A stretch of 64,000 bases of DNA from Neofusicoccum parvum (Eukaryota; Ascomycota; Dothideomycetes; Botryosphaeriales; Botryosphaeriaceae), in contig CP087206.1 of the NCBI GenBank assembly GCA_020912385.1, positions 1,612,001-1,676,000 of the forward strand, written 5' to 3'. The translations under genes and the position numbers were made by a program. Of this stretch, positions 12,086-22,470 are shown in pieces. The notes beneath the pieces are model-generated. The model was not told where the DNA came from and ran no database searches. It was given only the letters and a program-made list of their open reading frames with translations. Numbering within the stretch: the first letter of the stretch is position 1; every line of letters starts with the position of its first letter.

Positions 12086-13656
12086 ATGGGTATCGAAGAA
12101 ACGCTCAAGTCTCTTGGGAGCAACCTCAACATGGCCGGCCTGTGCGACGCCGCCCAAAGTTTCGCAGAGTCTCACCCGAAGCTGGCAATCGGCGGATCCG
12201 CCCTGCTCTGCTATACGCTGCTGTGCCGGGCGCTGCGCTACCAGCGCTTGCGGCAGATGCGCTCCAAGTGCTCATCCAAGACGCGCGACAACATCGCGCA
12301 AATGACAACTGAGGAGGCCTTCGAGATCCAGCGCCAGCTGATGCAGAGCGAATTTCCGTTCACCATGAACAAGGCGTTGCAATTCGCGCTGTTTAAAACA
12401 TACGGCATCCCGTCCATCAGCAAGCTGCTCGTGCAGACGAACCAGCTGGCCGACCAGAAGAACGCGCCAAGGGTATGTACAATAATTCACAACGGCGAGC
12501 CCCTCCTCCCAGTTTCCCCGCCGCAACACTTCAGAATCCGCTTGTGGAGAAGTAAAGAAAGTCCCGGGGAGACGATCGGCAAATACGCTGACACGGTATA
12601 TAGCGCTACGTCGACACTGAAGTCATCATCCAAGAGTTCATTGCAAACCACCCGGAATCCGAGCGCGCCACTGCCGCCATCGCGCGCATGAACTACCTTC
12701 ATAGCTTGTACCGCAACTCTGGTAAAATATCCAACGATGACCTGCTGTACACGCTGGCGCTATTTGCTCTCGAGCCCATGAACTGGGTGAATCGCTACGA
12801 ATGGCGCAAGCTTACTGACCTCGAAGTCTGCGCGCTCGGCACCTTCTGGATGTCCTTGGGTGATGCCATGGAGATCTCGTTCGCGGAGCTTCCTGGATCC
12901 CAGAGCAAATGGGAGAAGGGAGGAGGAATTCAATGGATGGAGGAGATTGAAAAATGGAGCTCGGAGTATGAAGAGAAGTACATGGTGCCAGATGAGTACA
13001 ACAAGAAGACTGCCGATGAAACAACAGCAATGTTGCTCTATGATGCTCCGAAGTCCTTGCATCCGCTCGGCTTCAAGGTCGTCTCGGCATTGATGAGTGA
13101 CCGCTTGAGGAAGGCAATGATGTAAGCTCAGTCCTGGCTGGAGCGAGCCTGCCCGCAAGAACTTCTGCTGACTCCCTTTTCAGGTACCCTGACCCTCCGG
13201 CAGGCTATATTGGGACTATCGACATTGCGTTCAAGATCCGAGCATTCTTGCTGAGGCATTTTGCACTGCCGCGGCCACACTACTTACGGAGCCAGAGGAT
13301 GTCCGATGAGCCGACTAAGGACGGAAGATACTATCAGCTCTCATATGACGTCGATCCTTGGTGAGTTGATCACCGTTTGGCTGGTACAAATGCCAGTATA
13401 CACGCAGCTACTGACGCCAATGAACAGGTATGTCGAGGCGAGCTTCGGCAATCGCTGGGCCCTGAAGTCCTGGCTCAAGTGGTTGATCGGAAAACCATAC
13501 CCTGGAAGCGCAGGGTTCAAGTCTGAAGGCTACGTGATTGAGGAGATCGGGCCCAAGAACCTCGAAGGCAAGGGCAAGGAATACTCCACGCAGGTGAAGG
13601 AACGTCTGATGGCACAAGGCCGCGGTGGCTGTCCTTTCGCTGTGTCGAAGAGCTGA
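12086..13656 (+). CDS. ER-bound oxygenase, mpaB / DUF2236 family
   Basis: Four exons, 12086-12472, 12604-13121, 13184-13360 and 13428-13656, give 436 residues in frame. The N-terminus has a short hydrophobic segment around LAIGGSALLCYTLLC, suiting a membrane anchor. The body reads like the fungal mpaB/rubber-oxygenase-like family, with AIARMNYLHSLYRNSGKI, LYTLALFALEPMNWVNRYEWR and a C-terminal GNRWALKSWLKW. In mycophenolic acid biosynthesis MpaB is an ER oxygenase that cleaves a prenyl side chain; most relatives have unknown substrates, and no biosynthetic cluster is visible here. The start at 12086 gives MGIEETLKSL and precedes the anchor. Intron 1 (131 bp) contains a stretch that could be a mini-exon, but including it breaks the frame. 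Confidence 0.8.
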
Positions 13657-13772
13657 TCGTTGTGAGCATTCAATTATTGCCAGGGACAAGCTCGTCCTCG
13701 AGGTCGTCAGCACCCTCCCAGCGTCTTTGCCCCCTTCTGGTGACGCGGCGGTGCGTTCGAGTTGTTTCCCTC

Positions 13773-14982
13773 CTAGTTCTTTGCATGGACAAACGTGCCT
13801 TTGGGGCCGTTAGTATGCTGTCGGTCTCTTTTGCGAGGCGGCGGTCCATTCGACTTGTATCCCCCCCACCTGAACCACCAATTCACCTATGGACATAATT
13901 AGCATTATATGAAGATCTCTGTACAATTCTGCGCAAGACCTCCTGCTTACCGATGCTGTAATACCACTTCCGTGCCCTTTCACGCTGTGCCACCAACCTT
14001 CCGGAATATATAGCCCGCTACCTCTTTCCAGTTTAGCCTCCAATCCTCCCGACTCTGGATCATATGAGCTGCTACCCCACACTTCCTCCTCCAATGCCTC
14101 CCTTTCCTTCCCCAACATCATCTCCTCGCCCCTTATCTTCCCGCTCAGATCGCCTTCGCCTTCGCCAATGCTCTTCTTCACCCTCTGGAATATCTCCAGT
14201 CCCTTCTCCGGAGGAAGGAGCCTGATTGTCTTCTTGCCAGCCATCTGGAAAAAGCAGTTCGGGTTGGGGTCGCGGTGCAGCGGCGTGTATGTAGGCGGCA
14301 GTCCCATCCAAATCGACGTGTCGTAAATCTGAAGCCCTTTATCTCGATCCCACTTCCGCCTTCCGGACTTTGGCTCCTGGTCCTTGTACAAACCGTGGTG
14401 CCGCACGAACGGCGGAGCTGAAAGCTGGCGCCGCAGCAGGGTGGGCAGGTCGTCGATCTTGCATTGCGCGAGATAGAGGCGCATGTGTTTGGGTGGCTGT
14501 TCGAGGTAGTCGAGGAAGACGCCGAGCGGTGCATCGAAGCGTTTGAATGTCGTCTTGGAGGAGTCGGCCGGATCGGGCCCGGTGTACTCGAGCGGCAGGA
14601 TGATTTCAGCGTAGGGACGGAACTTCTCGGTCTTGAGGCTGTGCACATTTGCTTTGCTATCAATGGGCTTGAACCAGTCATATATCGCGTTAATGTTGCT
14701 GAACTGGTCGTGGGAGAGAAAGCACGGTTCGTCCATCCGAGAATCTTGAATCGAGGCGTTGCCGGGCACCTGTTCCATGGCCCTGACGACGGGCCATTTG
14801 GTTCTGGTGGCATAGGCACGACGGCAGGACTGCAGCGCCTTGCGAGAACCAGGCTGTGGGCGAGCGAGCATTGGCTGCGGGAGGGATTGGCGGAGGCAAT
14901 GGGATGATGAAGTGAGATCGGAGAGAACGAGGCGATGATGCGCGCCGAGAAAAGACCTGCGAGTCATGCAGCCCGCCTCCAT
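13773..14982 (-). CDS. JmjC / cupin-like domain protein
   Basis: Two exons, 14982-13951 and 13886-13773, 381 residues. The double-stranded beta-helix iron site is visible: H236 and D238 in TPLHRDPN, then H332 in EGWWHSV. Iron(II)/2-oxoglutarate oxygenase activity is therefore plausible. The 13887-13950 intron joins ITAS to VNWWFRWG, the usual end of the cupin-like JmjC fold; ignoring it produces an unrelated tail. The N-terminus is basic and Ser-rich and could be a mitochondrial leader; ATGs at 14967 and 14865 are alternative starts. The gene is head-to-head with the prefoldin gene, with only 72 bp between the start codons, so a shared bidirectional promoter is likely. Substrate unknown. Confidence 0.8.
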
Positions 14983-15054
14983 GACTCGGCCAAAAACTCA
15001 ACACCACGCGCAGCATCGTCATTGCCCGCACCACCACACACGAGCTACCCCGCA

Positions 15055-16068
15055 ATGGCTTCCTCCGGCGACCGTGGCGGCCAGACGCGTGAGTCTCTCC
15101 CTCCGGGTGGCCAGACGCGTTTCGGAAAGAGAAGCTGACCCTGCGGCGCCTACAGTCGACCTTACGACCCTTTCGGTCCCGCAGCTCAGCCAGCTCAAGA
15201 AGCAGCTCGACTCGGAGCTTGAGCACCTGACCTCCTCCTTCCAGTCGCTACGTAGCGCCCAGAGCCGCTTCCGCGACTGCCTCAAGTCCATCAACACCGG
15301 CCTGTCGTCCGGCTCGACCGGTACGCGCCCTACCCCTCCGCCTCCTGCACCCCGCCACGCCCTTTCCCCCAGAGCCTATCCATCGGGCGCCCGTGGTCGC
15401 AAACATCGAAACATGCTGACCCGACACATCTGCGCAACACAGACAAGCCCATTCTTGTCCCCCTCACCTCCTCCCTCTACGTGACTGGCACCCTCGCCGA
15501 TGTCAAGACGGTGCTGGTCGATGTTGGCACCGGCTTCTACGTCGAGAAGACCACCGATGACGCCAAGGACTTCTACGACCGCAAAATCAAGGACTTGGAG
15601 GCGAACTTGAAGGATCTCGAGGCCATCGTCACCGGCAAGAGCAACAACCTGAGAGTTATTGAGGATGGTGAGTGAGAGCTATTCCTGCTACACCATTTCC
15701 ATGGAAACAAGGGCTGGCATATTGGAGAGATGCTCTGCAGATGTACAGCGGAGGAGGTACCCTGGCAAGGATACAAGTGGTATAGCAGGAAGCATATCTT
15801 CTGAGGTTTGGAGAGCCACCTTGCCAATGGCCTCCTTTTCCTGGATCGAAAGCTTCCTCTATGGACACGAGATGTTTTCTTGCCGTCACTCTTCTCCTCT
15901 TAGCCATAGCTCAGACTACAGTGAGGGGAGAAGTTCGAGGCTCCGTTGTCACAGCGCAGCGCTACTGATGCTGACTTCTCTCTCTTTCTAGTCCTGAGAC
16001 AAAAGGTCCTCGCGCAGCAACAAGACCAAGCCGCTGGCTCCTCCCAGGCAGCTGCGACAGCATCATGA
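15055..16068 (+). CDS. GIM5: Prefoldin subunit 5 (alpha-class)
   Basis: Four exons, 15055-15088, 15156-15320, 15443-15667 and 15992-16068, 166 residues. The alpha-prefoldin layout is clear: N-terminal helix VPQLSQLKKQLDSELEHL, a central beta-hairpin region PILVPLTSSLYVTG with DVGTGFYVEK, then a C-terminal coiled coil DFYDRKIKDLEANLKDL. Known role: one of two alpha subunits of the cytosolic hexameric prefoldin that hands unfolded actin and tubulin to the CCT chaperonin. Exon 1 codes only 11 residues, as is common for this gene in fungi. The last intron is long (324 bp). Head-to-head with the JmjC-like gene. Confidence 0.92.
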
Positions 16069-17331
16069 GATGGTCGATGAATGGCCCCTTTCGTGTTGCT
16101 GTTGTGGGATCCGCCAGCCCAATGCGGTCTCCAACTCTTTCGAGCCCGTTAGGATATGGCTGGACGTCTATGAGTGCTGAGATGCACTCACAATGCAGGG
16201 AGGGTTTCCGGTCGATCTGGTGGAACAAATAGGCGGACCTAATGGAACCAAGCCGGGACAATGTGAGGGAAAAGTTTATTTGAAATCCAAAAGCATAGGC
16301 TAGATGGGTTAAGCAGTGAGGCCCAATAACAACGCGCATATTACATCGCCTTGTCATGTTTGCAGAAGTGAGTACAGGTATGTGTAAACCCGTCAATGGT
16401 CGGATTAACAAGCTATAGGTCACAGCACCACTACCACTCGTTTCACAGAGTATCACAACCGAAGACAGCCATCCCCATTCTTCGCAGATCAAAGCCCTCT
16501 GATGCCCTTTCACGAAGCTAGGAAGTTCAGTGTAGTGTCTCTTGAAGCTAGCGGTGGTCGTGAAACTCGTGGCTTGAAAACCGATCCACTCTTTTGGCCA
16601 GGGCGTATGGTGGTTATCTCGGTGCTCTGCCCACATTCCGCCGAGTAAATGCTCGCGAGAATATGCTTGAGCCTGTCCGTCTTCCCTCACTCTTCTACAT
16701 AGAACTCTTTTGCCAGTACAGCTTTTATCAAAATGAAACCCATTGCATGCTTATGGGTCGCAAAGTTGCTTCGCCAAGAGCTTCGTTGATTGGAAAGACC
16801 GTATTCGATGGCCACATTGCGTAGCACCAGCCCAGTACATTTGCCACGGAAGCATGGCATTGCAAGGGCCTGTGTAACAAAACCCCGATTAGGCGAGATG
16901 CATTATGATGTATATGGTAAACGCTTCCGGTGGAGAGATTCACGCCACCGCATCGGAACTCTGCCCAACTTTTTCCAAGACCAAGGCCTAAGTTCCGAGA
17001 ATCAAATCTGCAAATGACAGTGGTTTTGGGCCCTAACGCCATTCTTAGTCCATGCATTTTTAGGTGATGTACACAGTAGGTGTGTGGTGGCAGATCGGAG
17101 GCGAATTGACGGATAGCATTAGCGGAAGAAGGCAGACGGAATGATGAGCTTGGGTCCGTAGGAGCTTCCGGTGGGATCAGGTTCAGGTTCCCTGGCCCCT
17201 GTCTCCTCCCGAGTTGCCGATTTTTGGAGGTTAGCGCACACGTATTTGAAGATTCTTGTGTGATACTTGTTCCCAACGAAAATGCGTTGCGTTCTTTCAA
17301 CAGCTACCCTACTTGTGAGGTAAAGCACTAC
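16069..17331. other. Intergenic, no gene seen
   Basis: Contains the 3' flank of prefoldin and the promoter of the dehydrogenase gene. Two minus-strand open frames of 190-242 codons (16690-15962, 17300-16728) cross it. Neither has a domain, a signal peptide or compositional character of a protein, and I do not call them. Confidence 0.5.
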
Positions 17332-18593
17332 ATGGATGCTCCAGAACCTTTACCGAACACCTGCAAGGCCGGTGTTGTGACGAAACATGGCTCTGACTTC
17401 AAAGTCGAGGTCCAAGATGTCCCAATTCCTGAGCCAGGTTTGTCACAAAACGCGGACACATCAAAGCCACCAGGACTAATCAACACAGGCCCGGGAGAGC
17501 TTCTGATCAAGCTGAATGCCACTGGAATATGTTACAGTGATATCCATTACATGTTGGAAGACTTGCTCCTACCTCGCATGGGCGATTATGGAGTTCGGTC
17601 TCCCGGTCACGAGGGAGCTGGGGTGGTGGTGAGAGTCGGAAGCCACGTGCGCGGTTGGAAGATTGGCGACCGAGCCGGGGTAAAACCAACCTGGGACACA
17701 TGCTTGGCTTGCGATCTATGCCGGAGCTCTCTGGAATGCCACTGTCCCGAGGCGATACCAACTGGTCTGAAGGTTCCAGGTGAGGAAGTACCGGATAAAG
17801 GAGCAACGTTGGTGATGCTGATTTTCGGTTCTCCTTTCAGGAACTTATCAACAGTACATTGTCAGTCCAGCAAGATATACGACGCGGATCCCCGACGGTG
17901 TGGACGACTTCTGCGCTGGCCCCATCATGTGCAGTGGTTCAACCGTTTACCGATCTGTATGTGATTTTTTTCCCGGCATTCTGATTTCCACAAAACTACT
18001 GTTTAACTAACGAGGGGACATAGCTTATGGAATCTGGACTTCGTCCTGGCGACTGGGCCGTGTTCCTGGGAGCCGGTGGCGGCGTTGGCCACATGGGTGT
18101 TCAACTTGCCAAAGCAATGGGGTTACGCGTTATCGGTGTTGATGGTGGTGTTCGGAAACGGGACCTTTGCATGCGCCTTGGATGCGAAGCATACGTTGAT
18201 TTCACGGTGACCCCTTGTGTTGAGGAAGAGGTGAACCGAATTTCGGGTGGGGATGGTGTTGATGGGGTTTTCGTTGCTGCAACATCTGCCAGCGCCTACA
18301 AATCAGCTACCAAGATGGCCCGCATTGGAGGTAGGGTCATGTGTATAGGCATGCCTCCAGCAGGAACGGTATTCGTGGGCGATGATCCGATGTTTCTGAT
18401 ACTCAGGAATTTGAAGATCGTCGGCACACTGACAGGTTCCCTGAAAGACACTTCCGACGCCCTGGAATTTGCTGCGAGAGGTTTGCTGAGGCCAATGTAC
18501 GAATGCTTCAGCATTGATCGCTTGCCAGAGGCAGTACTAAAGTTGAAAGCAGGTAAGGTAAGCGGTCGATGTGTGGTTGACTTCAATTCATAA
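17332..18593 (+). CDS. Zinc-dependent alcohol dehydrogenase (MDR family)
   Basis: Three exons, 17332-17779, 17841-17956 and 18024-18593, 377 residues. Active-site zinc ligands are C67 in GICYSDIHY and H93/E94 in GHEGAG. The structural zinc site is C124, C127, C130 and C138 (spacing 2, 2, 7). The third catalytic cysteine falls in GPIMCSGSTVYRS. The Rossmann nucleotide site is GAGGGVGHMGVQLA followed by VIGVDGG, which suits NAD(H). Known reaction of the family: reversible oxidation of a primary or secondary alcohol. An ATG at 17224 in the same frame would add a leader not expected for the family. Next to an MFS carrier and a Zn2Cys6 regulator, a role in a small catabolic pathway is possible but is inference. 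Confidence 0.9.
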
Positions 18594-19225
18594 TTACTGT
18601 GACCAAGCAATCCACATTCCATCGCTTACTCCTAACATAAGAGGACGGGTCTTGCAAATCAAAAGATAGCAACAGTAAATAATAAATAATGTCATTGGAG
18701 AACGGCATGGAGGTATATTTGGGGCAAATTGCTCGTGCGTTCGTCTGGACAGAAAGGGCGCCGCTGATCTCACAGACCAATCGACGAGCTAACCCCTGTC
18801 ATGTGGAACTCTCTGAATAAAACCTAGGGAAGCGAGTTCTAAACACATGGTAAACGATACTATTGGATTATCAACCCTTCTGGGGTTCATTTCCCCATGT
18901 AGGTGCATGCCGATTCTGCGGTCAGGGGCATGGCATACGAGTGGCGTATGTCGACATATATGTGGGCCAAAATCCGCCACAAGGGACGTGACACTGATAC
19001 GTATGGCCGAGGTAAACTCAGATGACCGCAGTAAGCGTTATCAGGCCTAAGACCGAGTTGCCATGTCTCCCGTCGTCCACATTCTCCACAGCCTTCATCA
19101 TCCTACCATCATCCACATGTGCTAAGGTAGTAACCCCATTCCGCGAGTTGTTGCAAGATCAGCTAACTATAGAGGTCGCAGGAATACCTTCCTCTGTGCT
19201 CGCTCCTTTTCAGCTGAACCGCAGC
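18594..19225. other. Intergenic, promoter of the MFS gene
   Basis: No gene recognised. The frame of the downstream transporter stays open back to an ATG at 19022, so the real start could lie up to 200 bp upstream of the one I chose. Confidence 0.5.
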
Positions 19226-20604
19226 ATGTCTCAAGTACCCAGCTTCGAGAAACCCGCCGTCCATCGAGTGGTTCCAACGCTCTCCTTTTCGGGTCGCGAT
19301 ATGGGAACTTGTGCCCACGATGCCCAAAACTGGACAACCGAAGATGAAATCGACTACCCGGACGGGGGATGGACAGCGTGGTTGCAGGTCGTGGCTGGTA
19401 ATATGCTCAACGCACTTGCCTGGGGTTTGCCTGCCTCATTTGGTGTTTACCAGCTATACTACACGGAGAACATGCAACTACCCTCGTCCCAAGTCTCTTG
19501 GATCGGATCGATACAAGTATTCCTGACCTTTGCAATCTGTACAGCCTCTGGCCGACTGGCAGATGCTGGCTACTCCCGGCAAGCCGTCTTTGGGGGGTGC
19601 TTGATGATCGTGTCGGGCATATTCATGACCAGCCTCTGTACCCAATACTGGCAAATACTGTTGGCGCAGGGCATATACACGGGACTCGGACTTGGGATAG
19701 TGTTCATGCCTAGTGTGGCTATTATTGGCTGCTACTTCAAAAAGAGGCGATCTCTGGCACTTTCTCTTTCGGCGACAGGAGGCGGGATTGGCAGCTTGAT
19801 GTTCCCATCAGCACTCCAATATCTTATCCCCAAGGTCGGGTTCCCTTGGGCAGTGCGGTGCTCTGGATTTCTGGCACTGATTGTTGCAACCATCGCAAAC
19901 TTGCTTCTTCGGCCACGCCGTCTTCCCCGAAGGTCCGGCCCTCTGGTCGAGCTGGCAGCATTCAGGGAAGGTCCTTATCTCCTCTTCGCCACTGGCGTTT
20001 TCCTCTATTTCACAGCGCTTTATTTCGGTTTCTTCTACGTGAGTTCTAAAAAAGCGCACCCTGCTGCTGCTATTCCATGCTGATTGGATAGATTAACACG
20101 TATGCGCGCAATGTTGTCGGTTTCTCGACAACCGAGGCCGTATCACTCCTTCTGATCAGCAATGCTACTGGTGTACCATGGCGACCGGTGGTCGGCTATG
20201 TTGCGGACCACTACCTTGGTCCAATAAACACGTTTGTCGTCGCAACATCTCTTCTGGGTTGCATGGAGTTTGCTTGGATTGGTGTGAAAACCAGAGCCAG
20301 CATGTATGTTTTCAGCGCTGTATTTGGCATGTCGAACGGCGCAGCACAGGGCATATTTGTCGGGGCGCTCACAAGCCTTACAACAGAACCGCAGAAGATT
20401 GGCACCCGATTTGGAATGATAGCTACGCTTTCGGGGTTCGCAACGCTGGCCGGTCCGCCAGTAGCTGGTGCGATAATTGACAGGATGGACGGGAGGTATC
20501 TCTGGGCACAGATATGGGCTGGGACATCGGTGCTGTTGGGATCATTGACTATCATGGCAGCGCGAATCGCGCAGTCTGGAGCAGTGTTGCGAGCCAAGCT
20601 GTGA
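19226..20604 (+). CDS. MFS transporter, monocarboxylate (MCT/SLC16-like) type
   Basis: Two exons, 19226-20038 and 20092-20604, 441 residues. After a polar N-terminus comes DYPDGGWTAWLQVVAG, the conserved opening of fungal monocarboxylate-transporter homologues, followed by about twelve hydrophobic segments. Further family segments are GLGLGIVFMPSVAIIGCYFKKRRSLALSL and the C-terminal half starting INTYARNVVGFS. Members sit in the plasma membrane and carry monocarboxylates, riboflavin or related small acids; the substrate cannot be read from sequence. Same strand and close to the alcohol dehydrogenase. An earlier ATG (19022) would give 509 residues. Confidence 0.87.
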
Positions 20605-21216
20605 TGGAGGTGAGGACAATGATCGGGACAAGAGACCTTCTGGCTGTCAGCCGAGGCGCGGCAGTGAACGAGGATAGTCAAAGTTGCAGCAAGCACATGA
20701 TTGAAAAAGCCCATGATGCATTTGGACAGAGGAGATCTGTTCCGTGTGTATCCACGTGCCTCATCCAAGCCAAGTGACCCGCATCCGAACAATTGCTTGG
20801 TGGAAGTGTGTTCGTGAGGACCACAACAAACGACGGCGACCGGAGCGGAGGTCGGCAGACCAGTGCTCCCGCCAAATGCCCATGACCCAACAAGCCACGT
20901 CCGTCGTTCTCAGCCCCGGTGGGTGTAGTTGCCAAAAAAGGCACTTCATTCAGCGGTCCACCGGCTTGGTACCCACTGGTTCCCCAGGTAGCCAGAAAGA
21001 CATCCCCCGCCTACTCATTAGCGGGACTGTCCTGAAAGGACAGTAGCCGGTGCATGTGGCTGTATTGCCGCTTTTGGGATCCCACCCGCGGCCCTAGAGA
21101 GATTTCTCTTTCACTTGTACATTGAAGGCATTGGCATTGCAGCACCTGTTTGAGCCATATTTCATCATCTCCGGACAGTGGTTGTGAGAGCTACCCGACG
21201 ACAAATTTCTGACAAG
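20605..21216. other. Intergenic, no gene seen
   Basis: Between the MFS gene and the YdcF-like gene. Overlapping short frames on both strands lack any motif. Confidence 0.5.
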
Positions 21217-22023
21217 ATGGACATTACAGAGGTCACTCAGGACGTCAATGCCATTTCGACATTCATCTCCCGCGAAGACATCCCTGATATCTCCAAGGCA
21301 GAGCCGGTCGACTGCATCATCCTCTGCGTGTGCTCCGTCCTCCACAGCGCCGAGACGGTGTTTACAGCTCTCCAAGCACGCCCTGGTCTCACCAAGACCT
21401 TAGTCCTTTGCGGCGGCATCGGCCACTCCACGAGATACATCTACGAAGCGGTGGCCCAACACCCGAAATTCAAAGAAATTGCCGCAGACGTCCAGGGGCT
21501 GCCTGAGGCCCAGGTGCTTCATGTCCTGTTCAACCGCTTCTTCGCCTCGCCGTCTCTGACAGCGTCTGGCCCGCGAATCCTCCTCGAAGACCGCTCCACC
21601 ACCTGCGCCACCAACGCAACCGAAGCGCGCAGGCTCCTCGAGTCTCACGGCATCGCGGCTCCAACCTCCGTCCTCGTCGTCCAAGACCCGACCATGTCCC
21701 GCCGCACGGTCGCGTGTTTCGACAAGGTGTACTCAGACGTACTCAATCCGCCGCGCTTCGTCGGATGTCCGATCTTCGTCCCTCTCGTCCGGCCGGGGAG
21801 GGACGGAGAGCTTGCGTACGATGTGCCGGCGGTGGATCCGGATAGCATGTGGAACACGGACCGCTTCCTGGAGCTGGTGATGGGCGAGGTTCCGCGTTTG
21901 CGGGACGACGAGAGGGGCTACGGGCCGAGCGGCAAGGGCCACATCGTTCACGTTGACATCCCGCTCGACGTTGAACGGGCCTGGACGCGGCTGCACAGCG
22001 CGATTCCTCATCGCAGGTACTAG
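21217..22023 (+). CDS. YdcF-like (DUF218/ElyC-SanA-YdcF) protein
   Basis: Intronless, 268 residues from MDITEVTQDVN; an ATG at 21178 in frame would add 13. It follows bacterial YdcF along its whole length: CGGIGHSTRYIYEAVAQHP near residue 75, LEDRSTTCATNA, VVQDPTMSRRTVACF, and the C-terminal EVPRLRDDERGYGPSGKGHIVHVD. E. coli YdcF has a Rossmann-like fold and has been reported to bind S-adenosylmethionine; its cellular function is not established. The even match to a bacterial family in an intronless gene could reflect old horizontal transfer, but many fungi carry such genes. It lies inside the accessory metabolic stretch. Confidence 0.85.
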   Translation: MDITEVTQDVNAISTFISREDIPDISKAEPVDCIILCVCSVLHSAETVFTALQARPGLTKTLVLCGGIGHSTRYIYEAVAQHPKFKEIAADVQGLPEAQVLHVLFNRFFASPSLTASGPRILLEDRSTTCATNATEARRLLESHGIAAPTSVLVVQDPTMSRRTVACFDKVYSDVLNPPRFVGCPIFVPLVRPGRDGELAYDVPAVDPDSMWNTDRFLELVMGEVPRLRDDERGYGPSGKGHIVHVDIPLDVERAWTRLHSAIPHRRY

Positions 22024-22470
22024 TGCTTTGCCGGAGGCAAGGGGGCGGGAGGATTTCCGCTTCGGAAGATCAAAGGGAGATGTCAGGACTGTTGACTAGT
22101 GCACGAGTCTACCCAGCAGTGCTCAGAGAAGGACAGATGCTCCCGCCAGGGATGAAGCGAGCAAAAACCGGCTGGGTTCGGCCGCATCTTCCACTCACAT
22201 TAACTCAGAACCATGTATCTCCAATCGTACCACGTCCACATGCCACCAGATCCGTGGAGCCATGTAAAAATGCAGCTGTCACGGGCCTTGCAATTTGGCC
22301 GCAATGTTGGTTCCACCGGAAACGCTTTCCTGTTGCGGCATGGCGTGCCGCAGCCGTCCCGCCGGAACACATGCTAGAAAGGTGGTGCACACCCAGGCCC
22401 TCAACAGCCTCCTCCACTTTTCACCGTCTAGCGGAGCTCCGATACGCGGACACACAGATGCCCAGATGAC
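22024..22470. other. Intergenic, promoter of the Zn2Cys6 regulator
   Basis: A 148-codon plus-strand frame from 22023 overlaps this region but has no recognisable features. It is most likely chance in GC-rich DNA. Confidence 0.5.

Noticed and set aside
11764..12312. 182-codon plus-strand frame overlapping the start of the oxygenase gene
   Set aside because: It is a shifted-frame shadow of exon 1 plus upstream DNA; the mpaB-like frame is the one with family motifs.
12530..12547. Possible 17-nt mini-exon inside intron 1 of the mpaB-like gene
   Set aside because: Including it puts the next exon (RYVDTEVIIQEF) out of frame.
15962..16690. 242-codon minus-strand frame overlapping the last prefoldin exon
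   Set aside because: Overlaps real coding sequence on the other strand and has no recognisable protein character.
16728..17300. 190-codon minus-strand frame
   Set aside because: No domain, irregular composition, sits in the promoter of the dehydrogenase gene.
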